DNA of 64,000 bases, from contig NZ_CP016442.1 in assembly GCF_001742165.1 (NCBI RefSeq), positions 3,410,001-3,474,000 of the forward strand, given 5' to 3'. Each line of letters opens with the position of its first letter. The first letter of the stretch is position 1. This DNA is from Burkholderia stabilis (GTDB lineage Bacteria > Pseudomonadota > Gammaproteobacteria > Burkholderiales > Burkholderiaceae). Of the stretch, positions 47,701 through 57,318 are shown piece after piece. Made by a program: the position numbers and the translations under genes. Below the pieces are notes generated by a model, which worked only from the letters and a program-made list of their open reading frames with translations, was not told where the DNA came from and searched no databases.

Positions 47701-48709
47701 GGAGTTTCTCCACAACGAGGGCAATGAGGCGAGGGTCGAGCGCGGCTTCGACAGGGACGACCCAGAGTCGAGCGTCGCGCCAGGAAGCGCCCAATTTTAC
47801 TGCATCCTTCTCGGTGATCAGGATCGCGTCGACGGCATCGTCGACGAACGGATTGTCGGCGAACGCGTAATGGTCGGGCAGCGCGCGCGTCGCCGGCGCG
47901 AGACCGGCCGCGCGCAGCGTCGCGAAGAAGCGTTCCGGCGCGCCGATGCCGGCCGCGGCGAGCACGCGCTCGTTCGCGAACTGCGACAGCGGGCGGCGCA
48001 ACGCGGGCTGGTCGAGATGCCATGCGGCGCCCGGCGTGAGCGCGAGCGCGTAGGTGTCGGGCCACGGCGGCAGTGCGCCGCTGTATGGATCGTTGACGAG
48101 CGTGGCGTCGCGGTGCCGCGACAGCGGCTCGCGCAGCGGGCCGGCCGGCAGCAGGAAGCCGTTGCCGCCGAGCCGGTGGTCGAACACGACGAGCTCGACC
48201 GTGCGTGCGAGGCGGTAGTGCTGAAGGCCGTCGTCGCTGACGATCACGTCGACGTCCGGATGCGCGGCGCGCAGCGCCTGCGCGGCCGCGACGCGGTCGG
48301 GGCACACCCACACCGGCGCGCCGGTGCGACGCGCGATCAGCAGCGGCTCGTCGCCGGCCGCGCCCGCGCGCGACGCGGGCGTGACGGCGGTCGGCGCCTT
48401 CACGTTCGCGCCGTAGCCGCGCGACACGACGCCGGGCGTGAAGCCGGCCGCCCGCAGCGCGTCGACGAGCGCGATCACGGTCGGCGTCTTGCCGGTGCCG
48501 CCGACGGTCACGTTGCCGACCACGACGACCGGCACGCCGACGTCGACCGGCTTCTTCCAGCCCTGCGCGTAAGCGGTGCGCCGCAGCGCCGCGCACAGGC
48601 CGAACACGGCCGAGAACGGCGTGAGCGCCCACGCGAGCGCGCCACGGCGCTGCCATTCGCGTGTCAGGCGCGCCTCGAGCCGGGCGAGCGGGCCGCCGGG
48701 CGTGCTCAT
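47681..48709 (-). CDS. lpxK: Tetraacyldisaccharide 4'-kinase
   Basis: A 342-residue membrane-associated P-loop kinase that phosphorylates the lipid A disaccharide precursor. Walker A is in [20 protein letters not shown] (about residue 62), with [22 protein letters not shown] and [23 protein letters not shown] at 48709 gives [15 protein letters not shown]. It is first in a run with Trm112, kdsB and adk. Confidence 0.96.
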   Translation of the reverse strand: MSTPGGPLARLEARLTREWQRRGALAWALTPFSAVFGLCAALRRTAYAQGWKKPVDVGVPVVVVGNVTVGGTGKTPTVIALVDALRAAGFTPGVVSRGYGANVKAPTAVTPASRAGAAGDEPLLIARRTGAPVWVCPDRVAAAQALRAAHPDVDVIVSDDGLQHYRLARTVELVVFDHRLGGNGFLLPAGPLREPLSRHRDATLVNDPYSGALPPWPDTYALALTPGAAWHLDQPALRRPLSQFANERVLAAAGIGAPERFFATLRAAGLAPATRALPDHYAFADNPFVDDAVDAILITEKDAVKLGASWRDARLWVVPVEAALDPRLIALVVEKLRGRSPA

Positions 48710-49159
48710 CGGGCCGGGCACGGCGCGTCGTGCGCCGCGGCGTGGGACGGATTCGTCAAGGCGGATTCTCCGTTGGGCGGCACATGCCGCGGGGTCTGCG
48801 GAAGGCGGCACTCTAGCGCGCCGCACGCGGGCGCGGCAAGCGCGACCGACCGACGCAGCATGCGGGGCCGGATCGCGGCGGCCTGTGGACAACTCTGTGA
48901 AAAACTCCCGGTTCGATTGCGTCAAACGCCCGCCGGGCGGGCCTCGAATCGGATGAGAATCATTTAGAAAGATTTAAAACTTTATAAAAATCAACGTGTT
49001 ACGTGGAATTGTCTGGATTTTTCCGCGGTTTCCGCGCGTTTTACACCGACGATTGCCAAAGTGTGGACACCTTCCGCGCATCGCGGCGAATGCGGTCGGC
49101 GCTGGACGTCGCGCGCGTGTCGGACTATCGTGTCGCCGCCAGCATTCAACTGACCTTCC
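48710..49159. other. 450-bp lpxK/xseA divergent region with an AT-rich core
   Basis: I find no gene here. It contains a Fur-box-like atgagaatcattt (48953-48965) followed by an AT-rich stretch (agaaagatttaaaactttataaaaatc) that stands out from the ~67% GC surroundings and probably holds the xseA promoter. A DnaA-box-like tgtggacaa is at 48884-48892. In some relatives I recall exbB-exbD between xseA and lpxK; they are absent here. Confidence 0.6.
48953..48965. promoter_or_regulatory. Putative Fur-like site
   Basis: atgagaatcattt matches the atgataatcatta core of the Fur consensus at 11 of 13 positions. It lies about 195 bp upstream of xseA and 244 bp upstream of lpxK. The biological target is uncertain. 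Confidence 0.4.
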
Positions 49160-50542
49160 ATGCCCTCCGATTCCCCTTTTTCCTCACCCGGCGCGACCCG
49201 CGGCGGCGACGAAGTGATTCCCGTTTCGGCGCTCAATCGCGCGATTTCGACGATGCTCGAGCGCTCGTTTCCGCTGTTGTGGATCTCGGGCGAAGTGTCG
49301 AATTTCACGCGCGCCGCGAGCGGCCACTGGTATTTCTCGATCAAGGACCAGCAGGCGCAGATGCGCTGCGTGATGTTCCGCGGTCGCGCGCAATACGCCG
49401 AATTCACGCCGCGCGAAGGCGACCGGATCGAAGTGCGCGCGGTCGTCACGATGTACGAGCCGCGCGGCGAAGTGCAACTGAACGTCGAGGCCGTGCGGCG
49501 TACCGGGCAGGGGCGGCTCTACGAGGCGTTCCTGCGGCTGAAGGCGCAGCTCGAGGGCGAGGGGCTGTTCGCGCCCGAGCGCAAGCGGCCGTTGCCGGCC
49601 CATCCGCGCGCGATCGGCATCGTCACGTCGCTGCAGGCGGCCGCGCTGCGCGACGTGCTGACCACGCTCGCGCGCCGCGCGCCGCACATTCCGGTGATCG
49701 TCTACCCGGCGCCCGTGCAGGGGGCCGGTTCCGCCGAGAAGCTCGTCGCGGCGGTCGAGGCTGCGAATGCGCGGCGCGAGGTCGACGTATTGCTGGTCTG
49801 TCGCGGCGGCGGTTCGATCGAGGATCTGTGGTCGTTCAACGACGAGGCGCTCGCGCGTGCGATCGCGGCGAGCGAAGTGCCGGTGGTGAGCGGCGTCGGG
49901 CACGAAACCGATTTCACGATCGCGGACTTCGCGGCCGACGTGCGCGCGCCGACGCCGACCGGCGCGGCCGAGCTTGCGAGCCCGCAGCGCGCGCTGCTGC
50001 TGCGCGAGGTCGGTGACCGCCAGCGCGCGCTCGCGCGCGGCATGGAACGCAGGCTCGAACAGCGCGCGCAGCAGCTCGACTGGCTCGCGCGCCGGCTCGT
50101 GAGCCCGGCCGAGCGGCTGCAGCGGCAGCGCACGCACGTCGAGCAGCTTGCGGTGCGGCTCGCGTCTGCGGCTTCGCGGCCCGTGCGCGACGCACGCGCG
50201 CGTTTCGCACTCGCGCAACTGCGCTGGCAGCGCGCGCGGCCCGATCCATCGCAGGCGCGCCAGGCGCTCGCGGGGTTGTCGCAGCGTCTTGTGCTGGCCT
50301 TGCAGCGCCGTCACGAACGCGACACGGCGCGTGTGTCAGCCTGTGCGGCGCGGCTCGAGGTGCTGAGCCCGCAGCGCACGCTCGAGCGCGGTTATGCGGC
50401 GCTCATCGATACGCAGACGGGCCGCGCGGTGCGTGCGCCGGGCGCGCTGAAGCCACAGCGCCGCCTGACCGTGCATCTCGCCGAAGGCTCGGCCGACGTG
50501 TCGCTCGCCGACGTGCAGCCGCGCCTGACCGATACGATCTGA
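49160..50542 (+). CDS. xseA: Exodeoxyribonuclease VII large subunit
   Basis: A 460-residue nuclease subunit. The N-terminal OB fold has [44 protein letters not shown] (identified in part); the catalytic domain has [37 protein letters not shown] and [31 protein letters not shown]; a long coiled-coil region follows. It degrades single-stranded DNA with XseB, whose gene is not adjacent. Confidence 0.96.
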   Translation: MPSDSPFSSPGATRGGDEVIPVSALNRAISTMLERSFPLLWISGEVSNFTRAASGHWYFSIKDQQAQMRCVMFRGRAQYAEFTPREGDRIEVRAVVTMYEPRGEVQLNVEAVRRTGQGRLYEAFLRLKAQLEGEGLFAPERKRPLPAHPRAIGIVTSLQAAALRDVLTTLARRAPHIPVIVYPAPVQGAGSAEKLVAAVEAANARREVDVLLVCRGGGSIEDLWSFNDEALARAIAASEVPVVSGVGHETDFTIADFAADVRAPTPTGAAELASPQRALLLREVGDRQRALARGMERRLEQRAQQLDWLARRLVSPAERLQRQRTHVEQLAVRLASAASRPVRDARARFALAQLRWQRARPDPSQARQALAGLSQRLVLALQRRHERDTARVSACAARLEVLSPQRTLERGYAALIDTQTGRAVRAPGALKPQRRLTVHLAEGSADVSLADVQPRLTDTI

Positions 50543-50691
50543 GCCGGCCGGCATCGGCGAAGCAAGCGAAACGAAGGTTCTGCGATCGACGCGCGGCGTG
50601 CGGGAACGGATGCTGCGCATCGTCGGCTCGTCCTGCCGGACGTTGCGTCAACATCGCTTTTCCGCATACCGCGGATAAATGGCCCGCGAGT

Positions 50692-50720
50692 TTGCGGGGT
50701 TATCCGGTCTCGCCTACAAT
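50692..50720 (+). promoter_or_regulatory. Sigma-70-type promoter of sodB
   Basis: TTGCGG (50692-50697), 17-bp spacer and TACAAT (50715-50720). The predicted start near 50727 gives a leader of about 50 nt before the sodB SD gaagga and ATG at 50778. Confidence 0.7.
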
Positions 50721-50777
50721 CGGACGCTCGGCAGCATTCAACACAAGCCCCCCTACATACTCAACGAAGGAATCGCC

Positions 50778-51356
50778 ATGGCTCATACGCTCCCGCCGCT
50801 CCCGTACGCTGAAGACGCACTCGCGCCGACCATCTCGCTCGAGACGATCCAGTACCACTATGGCAAGCACCATCAGGCTTATGTGACGAACCTGAACAAT
50901 CTGATCCCGGGCACGGAATTCGAAAACCTGTCGCTGGAAGAGATCGTGAAGAAGTCGTCGGGCGGCATCTTCAACAACGCCGCGCAAATCTGGAACCACA
51001 CGTTCTTCTGGAACAGCCTGTCGCCGAACGGCGGCGGCGCACCGACCGGCGCGCTGGGCGACGCGATCAACGCGAAGTGGGGTTCGTACGACGCATTCAA
51101 GGAAGCGTTCACGAAGGCCGCAGTCGGCACGTTCGGTTCGGGTTGGGCATGGCTCGTGAAGAAGGCTGACGGTTCGCTCGACATCGTGTCGACGAGCAAC
51201 GCAGCAACGCCGCTGACGACCGCCGACAAGGCACTGCTGACGATCGACGTGTGGGAACACGCGTACTACATCGACTACCGCAACGCACGTCCGAAGTTCG
51301 TCGAAGCGTTCTGGAACATCGTGAACTGGGACTTCGCAGCGAAGAACTTCGCTTAA
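50778..51356 (+). CDS. sodB: Superoxide dismutase [Fe]
   Basis: A 192-residue Fe-type SOD that dismutates superoxide. Metal ligands appear in [11 protein letters not shown] (first His), [12 protein letters not shown] (second His) and [15 protein letters not shown] (Asp and His). Fe-SOD features such as [11 protein letters not shown] are present. It has no signal peptide. Strong codon bias, good SD and terminator suggest high expression. Confidence 0.97.
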   Translation: MAHTLPPLPYAEDALAPTISLETIQYHYGKHHQAYVTNLNNLIPGTEFENLSLEEIVKKSSGGIFNNAAQIWNHTFFWNSLSPNGGGAPTGALGDAINAKWGSYDAFKEAFTKAAVGTFGSGWAWLVKKADGSLDIVSTSNAATPLTTADKALLTIDVWEHAYYIDYRNARPKFVEAFWNIVNWDFAAKNFA

Positions 51357-51396
51357 GGTCCGGCGCTTGCGTGCCGCTACGGCACGCGGCACCCCG

Positions 51397-51430
51397 CAAA
51401 AAGCCCTCGTCTCGAGGGCTTTTTGTTTTT
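51397..51430. terminator. Intrinsic terminator of sodB
   Basis: caaaaagccctcgtctcgagggctttttgttttt: an 8-bp stem with T-tract for sodB; the A-tract may also serve the convergent chrA transcript, whose stop is at 51461. Confidence 0.92.
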
Positions 51431-51460
51431 GTCGCGATGGAACGTGCGGCGAGTGCGCGC

Positions 51461-52672
51461 TCAGGCTAGGCGGCCGAGCCCCCAGCCGAGCGCCGCACTC
51501 GCGATCACGACGGCCCACGGCGGCACACGCCAGAACACCAGCGCGACGAAGGCGACGAGCGCGGCGGCCAGATCGCGCGGCGCCATGATCGTGTCGGTCC
51601 AGACCGGATGATAGAGCGCGGCGAGCAGCAGCCCGACGACGGCCGCGTTCACGCCCGCGAGCGCGGCCTGCATCCGCGTGCTGCGGCGCAGGCGCTCCCA
51701 GAACGGCGCGGTGCCGGCCACCAGCAGGAACGATGGCGCGAAGATCGACACCAACGCGATCGTGCCGCCGAGCCAGCCGTTCGGCGCGTTGCGCAGCGAC
51801 GCGCCGAGGAACGTCGAGAACGTGAACAACGGCCCCGGCATGGCCTGCGCGACACCGTAACCGGCCAGGAACGCAGCATCACCGACCCAGCCGGGCGCGA
51901 CCACGGCCGCCTGCAGCAGCGGCAGCACCACATGCCCGCCGCCGAACACGAGCGCGCCCGTACGGAAGAACGCATCGACCACGGCGAGGGTATCGGAGCG
52001 CAGCGCACCGGCCGCGAACGGCAGTACGACGAGGAGTGCCGCGAACAGCGCGAGCCACAGCACGGCCGCACGGGGCGATACGTGCAGCGGCAACGGGTCG
52101 TGGGCGTCGCGCGCCGGCTGTGGCAGCAGCACGAGGCCGGCCAATCCGGCCGCGACGATCACTGCAACCTGCGCCCATGCGGCAGGCGCGAGCAATGCGA
52201 CGCAGGCGGCCGCGGCCATCAGCGTGACGCGGCGTGCATCCGGGCACAGTGTGCGCGCCATACCCCAAACGGCCTGTGCGATGACGGCGACCGACACGAT
52301 GCGCAACCCGTGCAACGCGCCGGCTTCGATCGGCGCGCCGCTCGCGTGCACGCCGAGCGAGAACAGCATCATCAGCAACGCCGACGGCAGCGTGAAGCCG
52401 AGCCACGCGGCGAACATTCCCGGGTAGCCGGCGCGCGCGAGGCCGATCGCCATCCCGACCTGGCTGCTCGCTGGCCCCGGCAGGAACTGGCACAGGCCGA
52501 CGAGATCCGCGTAAGTGCGCTCGGTGAGCCACGCGCGCCGCGTGACGAACTCGGTGCGGAAGTAGCCGAGATGCGCAACCGGGCCACCGAACGATGTGAG
52601 GCCGAGCCGCAGGAATGCGATGAACACCGGCCAGGGATGGCGGGAGGGGGCGGAGGCGGTCGAGGGGCTCAA
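51461..52672 (-). CDS. chrA: Chromate transporter (two-domain CHR family)
   Basis: A protein of about 403 residues with two homologous CHR domains. The N half has FLRLGLTSFGGPVAHLGYFRTEFV and CQFLPGPASSQVGMAIG; the C half has FFRTGALVFGGGHVVLPLL and GYGVAQAMPGPLFTFSTFLGA. It exports chromate across the inner membrane. No ATG exists near the N-terminus; TTG at 52672 (LSPSTASAPSRHPWPVF) is the best in-frame start. It lies 86 bp after the Crp/Fnr gene on the same strand. Confidence 0.9.
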   Translation of the reverse strand: MSPSTASAPSRHPWPVFIAFLRLGLTSFGGPVAHLGYFRTEFVTRRAWLTERTYADLVGLCQFLPGPASSQVGMAIGLARAGYPGMFAAWLGFTLPSALLMMLFSLGVHASGAPIEAGALHGLRIVSVAVIAQAVWGMARTLCPDARRVTLMAAAACVALLAPAAWAQVAVIVAAGLAGLVLLPQPARDAHDPLPLHVSPRAAVLWLALFAALLVVLPFAAGALRSDTLAVVDAFFRTGALVFGGGHVVLPLLQAAVVAPGWVGDAAFLAGYGVAQAMPGPLFTFSTFLGASLRNAPNGWLGGTIALVSIFAPSFLLVAGTAPFWERLRRSTRMQAALAGVNAAVVGLLLAALYHPVWTDTIMAPRDLAAALVAFVALVFWRVPPWAVVIASAALGWGLGRLA

Positions 52673-52758
52673 GGCGGTTGCGGGCGGATGAACGGACGAG
52701 TCGCCACGATAGCGCAACGCGGTGACCGGGGGGGGCCGTGCGATGGCGGTGCCGGGGT

Positions 52759-53472
52759 TCAGCGCACGGCGTCGCCCAACCCGCTCGCGCGGCGCAACGC
52801 GTCGATGTCGACGAGCTCGATCTCGCCGACATGCAGCCGCACGACACCGGCGGCCTGCAGCGCCTTCAGCAGCTGGTTCGTGGTCTGCCGCGTCAGCGAC
52901 AGCATCGACGCGAGCGTTTCCTGCGACAGCCGGATGTGCGTGCGTCCGGCACTGATGCCGCCGTAGCCGTTGGCGATCATCAGCAGGCGTGCGGCGAGCC
53001 GCTGCGCGGCCGGCATCACGCTCATCGATTCGACGGTCAGGAAGCTCAGGCGCAGCTTTTGCGCCATCAGCAGCGCGAATTGCCGCCAGTATTGCGGCGT
53101 TGCGTCGAGAAGCGCGAGCAGCGCGGCCTGCGGGACGTGCAGCAGCAACGCGTCGTCGAGCGCGATCGCGTCGTGCGTGCGCGGCTGGCCGTCGAACAGC
53201 GCGATTTCGCCGAACCAGGTGACGGGCTCGGCGACCGTCAGCAGCGCTTCCTTGCCCTGCGGATCGACCGCACCTATCGTGAGTGAACCGGCCAGTACCG
53301 CGTACAGCCCGCACGGCGGGTCGCCGCGCCGGAACAGCGCCTGGCCGGCCGGCAGGCGGCGCAGCGCCGACTGCGCGAGCAGATCCGCGCGCAACGCAGG
53401 CGGCAGCGCGGCGAACCACGGGTTCGCGCCGATCTGAGGCAGGTATGGGGCAAGCGACGAGGGCATGGGCAT
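52759..53472 (-). CDS. Crp/Fnr-family transcriptional regulator
   Basis: A 237-residue regulator with an N-terminal cyclic-nucleotide-binding fold (residues 20-145, RLPAGQALFRRGDPPCGLYAVLAGSL and GEIALFDGQPRTHDAIA) and a C-terminal HTH_Crp (RLSQETLASMLSLTRQTTNQLLKALQAAGVV). The N-terminus lacks an Fnr cysteine cluster. Lying upstream of chrA on the same strand, it may control it. Either of two adjacent ATGs (53472, 53466) may be used. Confidence 0.9.
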   Translation of the reverse strand: MPMPSSLAPYLPQIGANPWFAALPPALRADLLAQSALRRLPAGQALFRRGDPPCGLYAVLAGSLTIGAVDPQGKEALLTVAEPVTWFGEIALFDGQPRTHDAIALDDALLLHVPQAALLALLDATPQYWRQFALLMAQKLRLSFLTVESMSVMPAAQRLAARLLMIANGYGGISAGRTHIRLSQETLASMLSLTRQTTNQLLKALQAAGVVRLHVGEIELVDIDALRRASGLGDAVR

Positions 53473-53547
53473 GCGATGTCGGGTAGCTGACAGAGGTTCT
53501 CGGTCGTGACGCGCATCATAGCGCCCAACGACCGGCCAGGAGACGCC

Positions 53548-54072
53548 ATGAAAACGCTCGAAGATCATCTTTCCCAGTATGCGGCCTACCATCGCGACGC
53601 GCGCAACATCGCGACGCATCTGGTCGGCATTCCGATGATCGTGTTCGCGGCCGAGGTGCTGCTGTCGCGGCCGGCGATCGGGATGCTGGCCGGTGTCGCG
53701 CTGTCGCCGGCGCTGCTGCTCGCCGTCGCGTTCGTGGTGTTCTACCTGCGTCTGGACCTGCGCTTCGGGATCGTGATGACCGCGCTGTTCGCGCTCGGCC
53801 TGTGGGCCGCGCAGGCGCTCGCGTTGCTGCCGACCGCGCAATGGCTCGCGATCGGCGTCGGCGCGTTCGTCGTCGGCTGGATCGTGCAGTTCGTCGGGCA
53901 CTGGTTCGAAGGGCGCAAGCCCGCGTTCGTCGACGATCTGGTCGGCCTGATGGTCGGGCCGCTGTTCGTCGTCGCCGAAGTCGCGTTCTTCGCGGGGCTG
54001 CGCGGCGACGTCCGACGGGAAGTTGAGCGGCGGGCCGGCCCCGTGCACGGCGGCGCGCATTCGCATGTCTGA
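53548..54072 (+). CDS. Mpo1-like (DUF962/YGL010w) membrane protein
   Basis: A 174-residue protein with about four hydrophobic helices and family histidines in LSQYAAYHRDARNIATHLVGIP and IVQFVGHWFEGRKPAFVDD. Yeast Mpo1 is an Fe(II)-dependent dioxygenase in alpha-oxidation of 2-hydroxy fatty acids; bacterial function is inferred. ATG at 53548 follows ccaggaga. The gene overlaps the following reductase gene by 8 bp. Confidence 0.88.
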   Translation: MKTLEDHLSQYAAYHRDARNIATHLVGIPMIVFAAEVLLSRPAIGMLAGVALSPALLLAVAFVVFYLRLDLRFGIVMTALFALGLWAAQALALLPTAQWLAIGVGAFVVGWIVQFVGHWFEGRKPAFVDDLVGLMVGPLFVVAEVAFFAGLRGDVRREVERRAGPVHGGAHSHV

Positions 54073-55111
54073 TGCACCGGTCTGCGTGTTCGGCGCGGGC
54101 GCCATCGGCTGCTATCTCGGCGGCCGGCTCGCGGCGGCCGGCGCGAACGTGACGTTCGTCGGCCGCGCGCGAATCGGCGAAGCGATTCGCCTGCACGGGC
54201 TCAGACTGACTGACCAGCGCGGCTATCGTGCGCCGCTCGCGCCGGCCGATGTCGCGTTTTCGACCGACCCGGCTGCCGCGGCCGGTGCGCGGCTCGTGCT
54301 CGTCGCGGTGAAGTCGGCCGCGACGCGCGACGCCGCGGCGCAGCTCGCCGGCGTGCTGCGGCCCGGCACGATCGTGATCAGCTTCCAGAACGGCCTGCAC
54401 AACGCCGACGTGCTGCGCGACGCGCTGCCGCAAGCGACCGTGCTGGCCGGCATGGTGCCGTTCAACGTGATCGAGCGCGAGCCCGGCGCGTTTCACCAGG
54501 GTTCCGCCGGCGTGCTCGCGGCCGATGCGTCGCCCGCGCTGCAGCCGTTCGTCGACGCATTTGCGCGCGCCGGGTTGCCGCTCGCGCGGCATCGCGACAT
54601 GCGGGCCGTGCAGTGGGCGAAGCTGCTGCTCAACCTGAACAACGCGGTCAACGCGCTCGCGAACCTGCCGCTGCGCGACGAACTCGCGCAACGCGCTTAC
54701 CGGCGCTGTGTCGCGCTCGCGCAGCGCGAAGCGTTGCACTGGCTGGCGCGCGCCGCGATCCGGCCCGCACGGCTGACGCCGCTGCCGGCCGCATGGATTC
54801 CCGCCGTGCTCGATCTTCCCGACGCGGCATTCCGCGTGCTCGGCGGCCGGATGCTGGCGATCGATCCGCTCGCGCGTTCGTCGATGTCCGACGATCTCGC
54901 GGCGCGCCGTGCGACGGAAGTCGAGTGGATCAATGGCGAGGTCGTGCGGCTGGCCGCACGCTTCGGCGCGCAGGCGCCCGTCAATGCGCGACTGTGCGCG
55001 CTCGTCCACGATGCGGAAAGCGCGGCGGCGCGCCCGGCCTGGCGCGGCGATGCGCTGTGGGCCGAGCTGACCGCGCAGGCGCCGCGCGCGGGCGACGTGC
55101 GGGCCGCATAG
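54065..55111 (+). CDS. Ketopantoate reductase family protein (second paralogue)
   Basis: A 348-residue ApbA/PanE protein: CVFGAGAIGCYLGGRLAAAGANVTFVGR, VAVKSAATRDAAAQL, ISFQNGLHNADVL and WAKLLLNLNNAVNAL, with the catalytic Lys. It is longer than the paralogue at 12458 and closer to authentic PanE-type sequences, but an oxidoreductase for another 2-keto acid is possible. Its start overlaps the Mpo1-like gene, suggesting co-translation. Confidence 0.88.
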   Translation: MSDAPVCVFGAGAIGCYLGGRLAAAGANVTFVGRARIGEAIRLHGLRLTDQRGYRAPLAPADVAFSTDPAAAAGARLVLVAVKSAATRDAAAQLAGVLRPGTIVISFQNGLHNADVLRDALPQATVLAGMVPFNVIEREPGAFHQGSAGVLAADASPALQPFVDAFARAGLPLARHRDMRAVQWAKLLLNLNNAVNALANLPLRDELAQRAYRRCVALAQREALHWLARAAIRPARLTPLPAAWIPAVLDLPDAAFRVLGGRMLAIDPLARSSMSDDLAARRATEVEWINGEVVRLAARFGAQAPVNARLCALVHDAESAAARPAWRGDALWAELTAQAPRAGDVRAA

Positions 55112-55217
55112 GCGCTGCTTTGCCGGCCGCCGCTCGGGCCGTTGCACGACGTCACCTCCGCCGAGCAACGGCTAAGATGCGGAGTGCGTCATTCGACGCC
55201 TATGCGGAGCAATCGCC

Positions 55218-55823
55218 ATGGTGGATCGCCCGACTCTCGATGCCTACGACGCCCATGCCGCGCAATACGCGCAGGACTGGCTCGACCAGGCCGCGCCCGA
55301 CGACATGTATTCGCTGCTCGAACAGCATTTCTCGCCGGGGCCGACCGCGGACGTCGGCTGTGGCGCGGGGCGCGACACGGCCTGGCTCGCATCGCGCGGA
55401 TTCGACGTGCGCGGCTACGATGCGAGCGCCGCGCTGCTCGACGAGGCGCGACGACGTCATCCAGACCTGACTTTCGAACTTGCCGCGCTGCCGGCGCTGG
55501 CCGGCGTGCCGTCCGGCGCGTTTCGCAACGTGCTGTGCGAAACGGTCGTTATGCACCTCGAGCCGGCGGATGCAGCGGCGGCCGCCACGCGGCTGGCCGA
55601 TCTGCTGATGCCGGGCGGCACGTTGTACATGAGCTGGCGGGTGGCCGGAAACGGCGCGTTGCGAGACGAACGCGGCCGCCTCTATACGCCGCTCGACTCG
55701 GCGCGGATGCGTGCGGCGCTCGGCGCCGGCACGCACGTGATCGACGAGCATGAGGTCGTCAGCGCGTCGTCGGGCAAGCGCGTGCACCGGCTGATCGTGC
55801 GCAAGGCGGCCGACGCCGCGTGA
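55218..55823 (+). CDS. Class I SAM-dependent methyltransferase
   Basis: A 201-residue Rossmann methyltransferase. SAM motif I is TADVGCGAGRDTAWLASRGFDVRGYDAS (part of it), followed by TVVMHLEP (post-motif) and LMPGGTLYMSW. It resembles small-molecule methyltransferases of the UbiE/tellurite-resistance type; the substrate is not predicted. There are 106 bp after the reductase gene. Confidence 0.85.
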   Translation: MVDRPTLDAYDAHAAQYAQDWLDQAAPDDMYSLLEQHFSPGPTADVGCGAGRDTAWLASRGFDVRGYDASAALLDEARRRHPDLTFELAALPALAGVPSGAFRNVLCETVVMHLEPADAAAAATRLADLLMPGGTLYMSWRVAGNGALRDERGRLYTPLDSARMRAALGAGTHVIDEHEVVSASSGKRVHRLIVRKAADAA

Positions 55824-55852
55824 AAGCGGCGCGCCGCGGCGTCGGGCGGCGC

Positions 55853-57127
55853 TTACTCGCGGTTGAGCGCCGCTTCCCAGTTGATGTCGACGCAGAGCAC
55901 CTGCATGCCGGTCGCAACGGGCGCGGCGATCGACGCGGTCACGCACAGGTGCGCCTCGTTGATCGACAGGTACGGCGGCGTCAGGTGCACGCGGCCCGGC
56001 GCGCGCATCGCGTCGATGAAGTACGGGCGGCGTTCCCAGCTCGCGCCTTCCGAATGCAGCAGCGGCCGGAAGCGCTTCGCGCGCTGGGACACGCTGCCGC
56101 GCGCGAGCACGTTGTCGCCGATCTGGCGCCCCGATGCGTCGAGCAGGAAGCAGCGTGCCGTTTCGGGCAGCCCGAGCACGGCCACGGCCGCATCGGTGAG
56201 CGATTCGCCCGCGCCGAGCTTCTGGCTCGCTTCCTCGAGCGAGGCGACATACGGCGCCAGCCGTTCCGCCTGGGTGCGCTCGCGCTCGGCGACGCGCAGC
56301 CGCAGCGCGGCCGACAGCGTATCCATGCAGCCCGCGGCGGCCTGCGGCTGGACGGGGTCGACGCTCGGCCCCGCGAAGTACTGGCCCTGCACGAAATCGA
56401 CGTCGCATTCGAGCGCGATCAGCGCGTCGCGCTCGGTGGACAGCCCGCCCATCAGCACGAGCTGGCCGGATTCGTGCAGCAGCGACACGAGCCCCGGCAG
56501 CACGCGTTCGAGATGTGAGTGCTCGCTCGCCTGCGCGAGGATGCCGCGATCGAGCGTGACGATATCGGGATGCAGGTGCCACACGCGGTCGATGTTCGAA
56601 TGCTTCGCGCCGAAACCGACGAGCGCGATCAGGAAGCCGGCCTTGCGCAGCCCGTCGATGATCGCCGCGTAGCGCGGCGTCTCGCCGCCCGCCTGCTCGG
56701 GTACCTCGAGCACCACGCGGTGCGGCGGCAATCCGAGGGCCTTCAGGTTCGCGAGCAGCGCGTCGCCGTACACGGTGTCCATCAGCGCGGCCGGATGCAG
56801 GCTCAGGAAGAGCCATTCGTCGTGACTGTCGAACGCGTGGAAGTTGCCGAGATGCAGCGATTCGGCGAGCCGGCCGAGTTCGAGCAGGTCGCCGCGCCGC
56901 GCCGCCTGCGTGAACACTTCGTGCGACGCCACCTGGCGGCTTTCCTCGTCGTGCGCGCGCAGCGACGCGTGATAACCGATCGCGCGGCGGTGCGACACCG
57001 AGAAAACGGGCTGGAACACGCTGAACACGGTGTAGGCGCCGTACAGCACGGTGCGCCGGTTCCCGTCGTCGCCGGCGACGGGGCGGGGCGGCTGAAAGCC
57101 GGGGGGATCGATGTCGATCATGCTCAT
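55853..57127 (-). CDS. Degenerate EAL-domain protein with C-terminal sensory domain
   Basis: A 424-residue protein. The EAL-like domain spans about 30-270, but the EAL signature reads GYHASLRAH (Glu-Ala-Leu lost), the Asn motif is LFLSLHP, and the DDFGxG loop is VGFGAKHSN. The VVLEVPEQ, VTLD and FVQGQYFAGP segments remain. The C-terminal 150 residues resemble a YkuI/PAS-cache type domain (CFLLDASGRQIGDNVLA). It is probably a c-di-GMP-binding or protein-interaction module, not an active phosphodiesterase. Confidence 0.85.
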   Translation of the reverse strand: MSMIDIDPPGFQPPRPVAGDDGNRRTVLYGAYTVFSVFQPVFSVSHRRAIGYHASLRAHDEESRQVASHEVFTQAARRGDLLELGRLAESLHLGNFHAFDSHDEWLFLSLHPAALMDTVYGDALLANLKALGLPPHRVVLEVPEQAGGETPRYAAIIDGLRKAGFLIALVGFGAKHSNIDRVWHLHPDIVTLDRGILAQASEHSHLERVLPGLVSLLHESGQLVLMGGLSTERDALIALECDVDFVQGQYFAGPSVDPVQPQAAAGCMDTLSAALRLRVAERERTQAERLAPYVASLEEASQKLGAGESLTDAAVAVLGLPETARCFLLDASGRQIGDNVLARGSVSQRAKRFRPLLHSEGASWERRPYFIDAMRAPGRVHLTPPYLSINEAHLCVTASIAAPVATGMQVLCVDINWEAALNRE

Positions 57128-57318
57128 GATGTCGGCCGAAGGAAGACTGCCAGTTTACCTAGAGAATAGGCGAGCAAGAAGCATGCACGGCATCGTGCCC
57201 CGTGCGGTGGCCCGTCGCGGCTCGTACGCGGCGCACGGCACGCGCACGACGGGGCCGCGCTGCACCGCAATGGTGCGTGTCGTGCCGGGGCGGGGCGCGA
57301 AATGGCGCGCCCCGCGCA

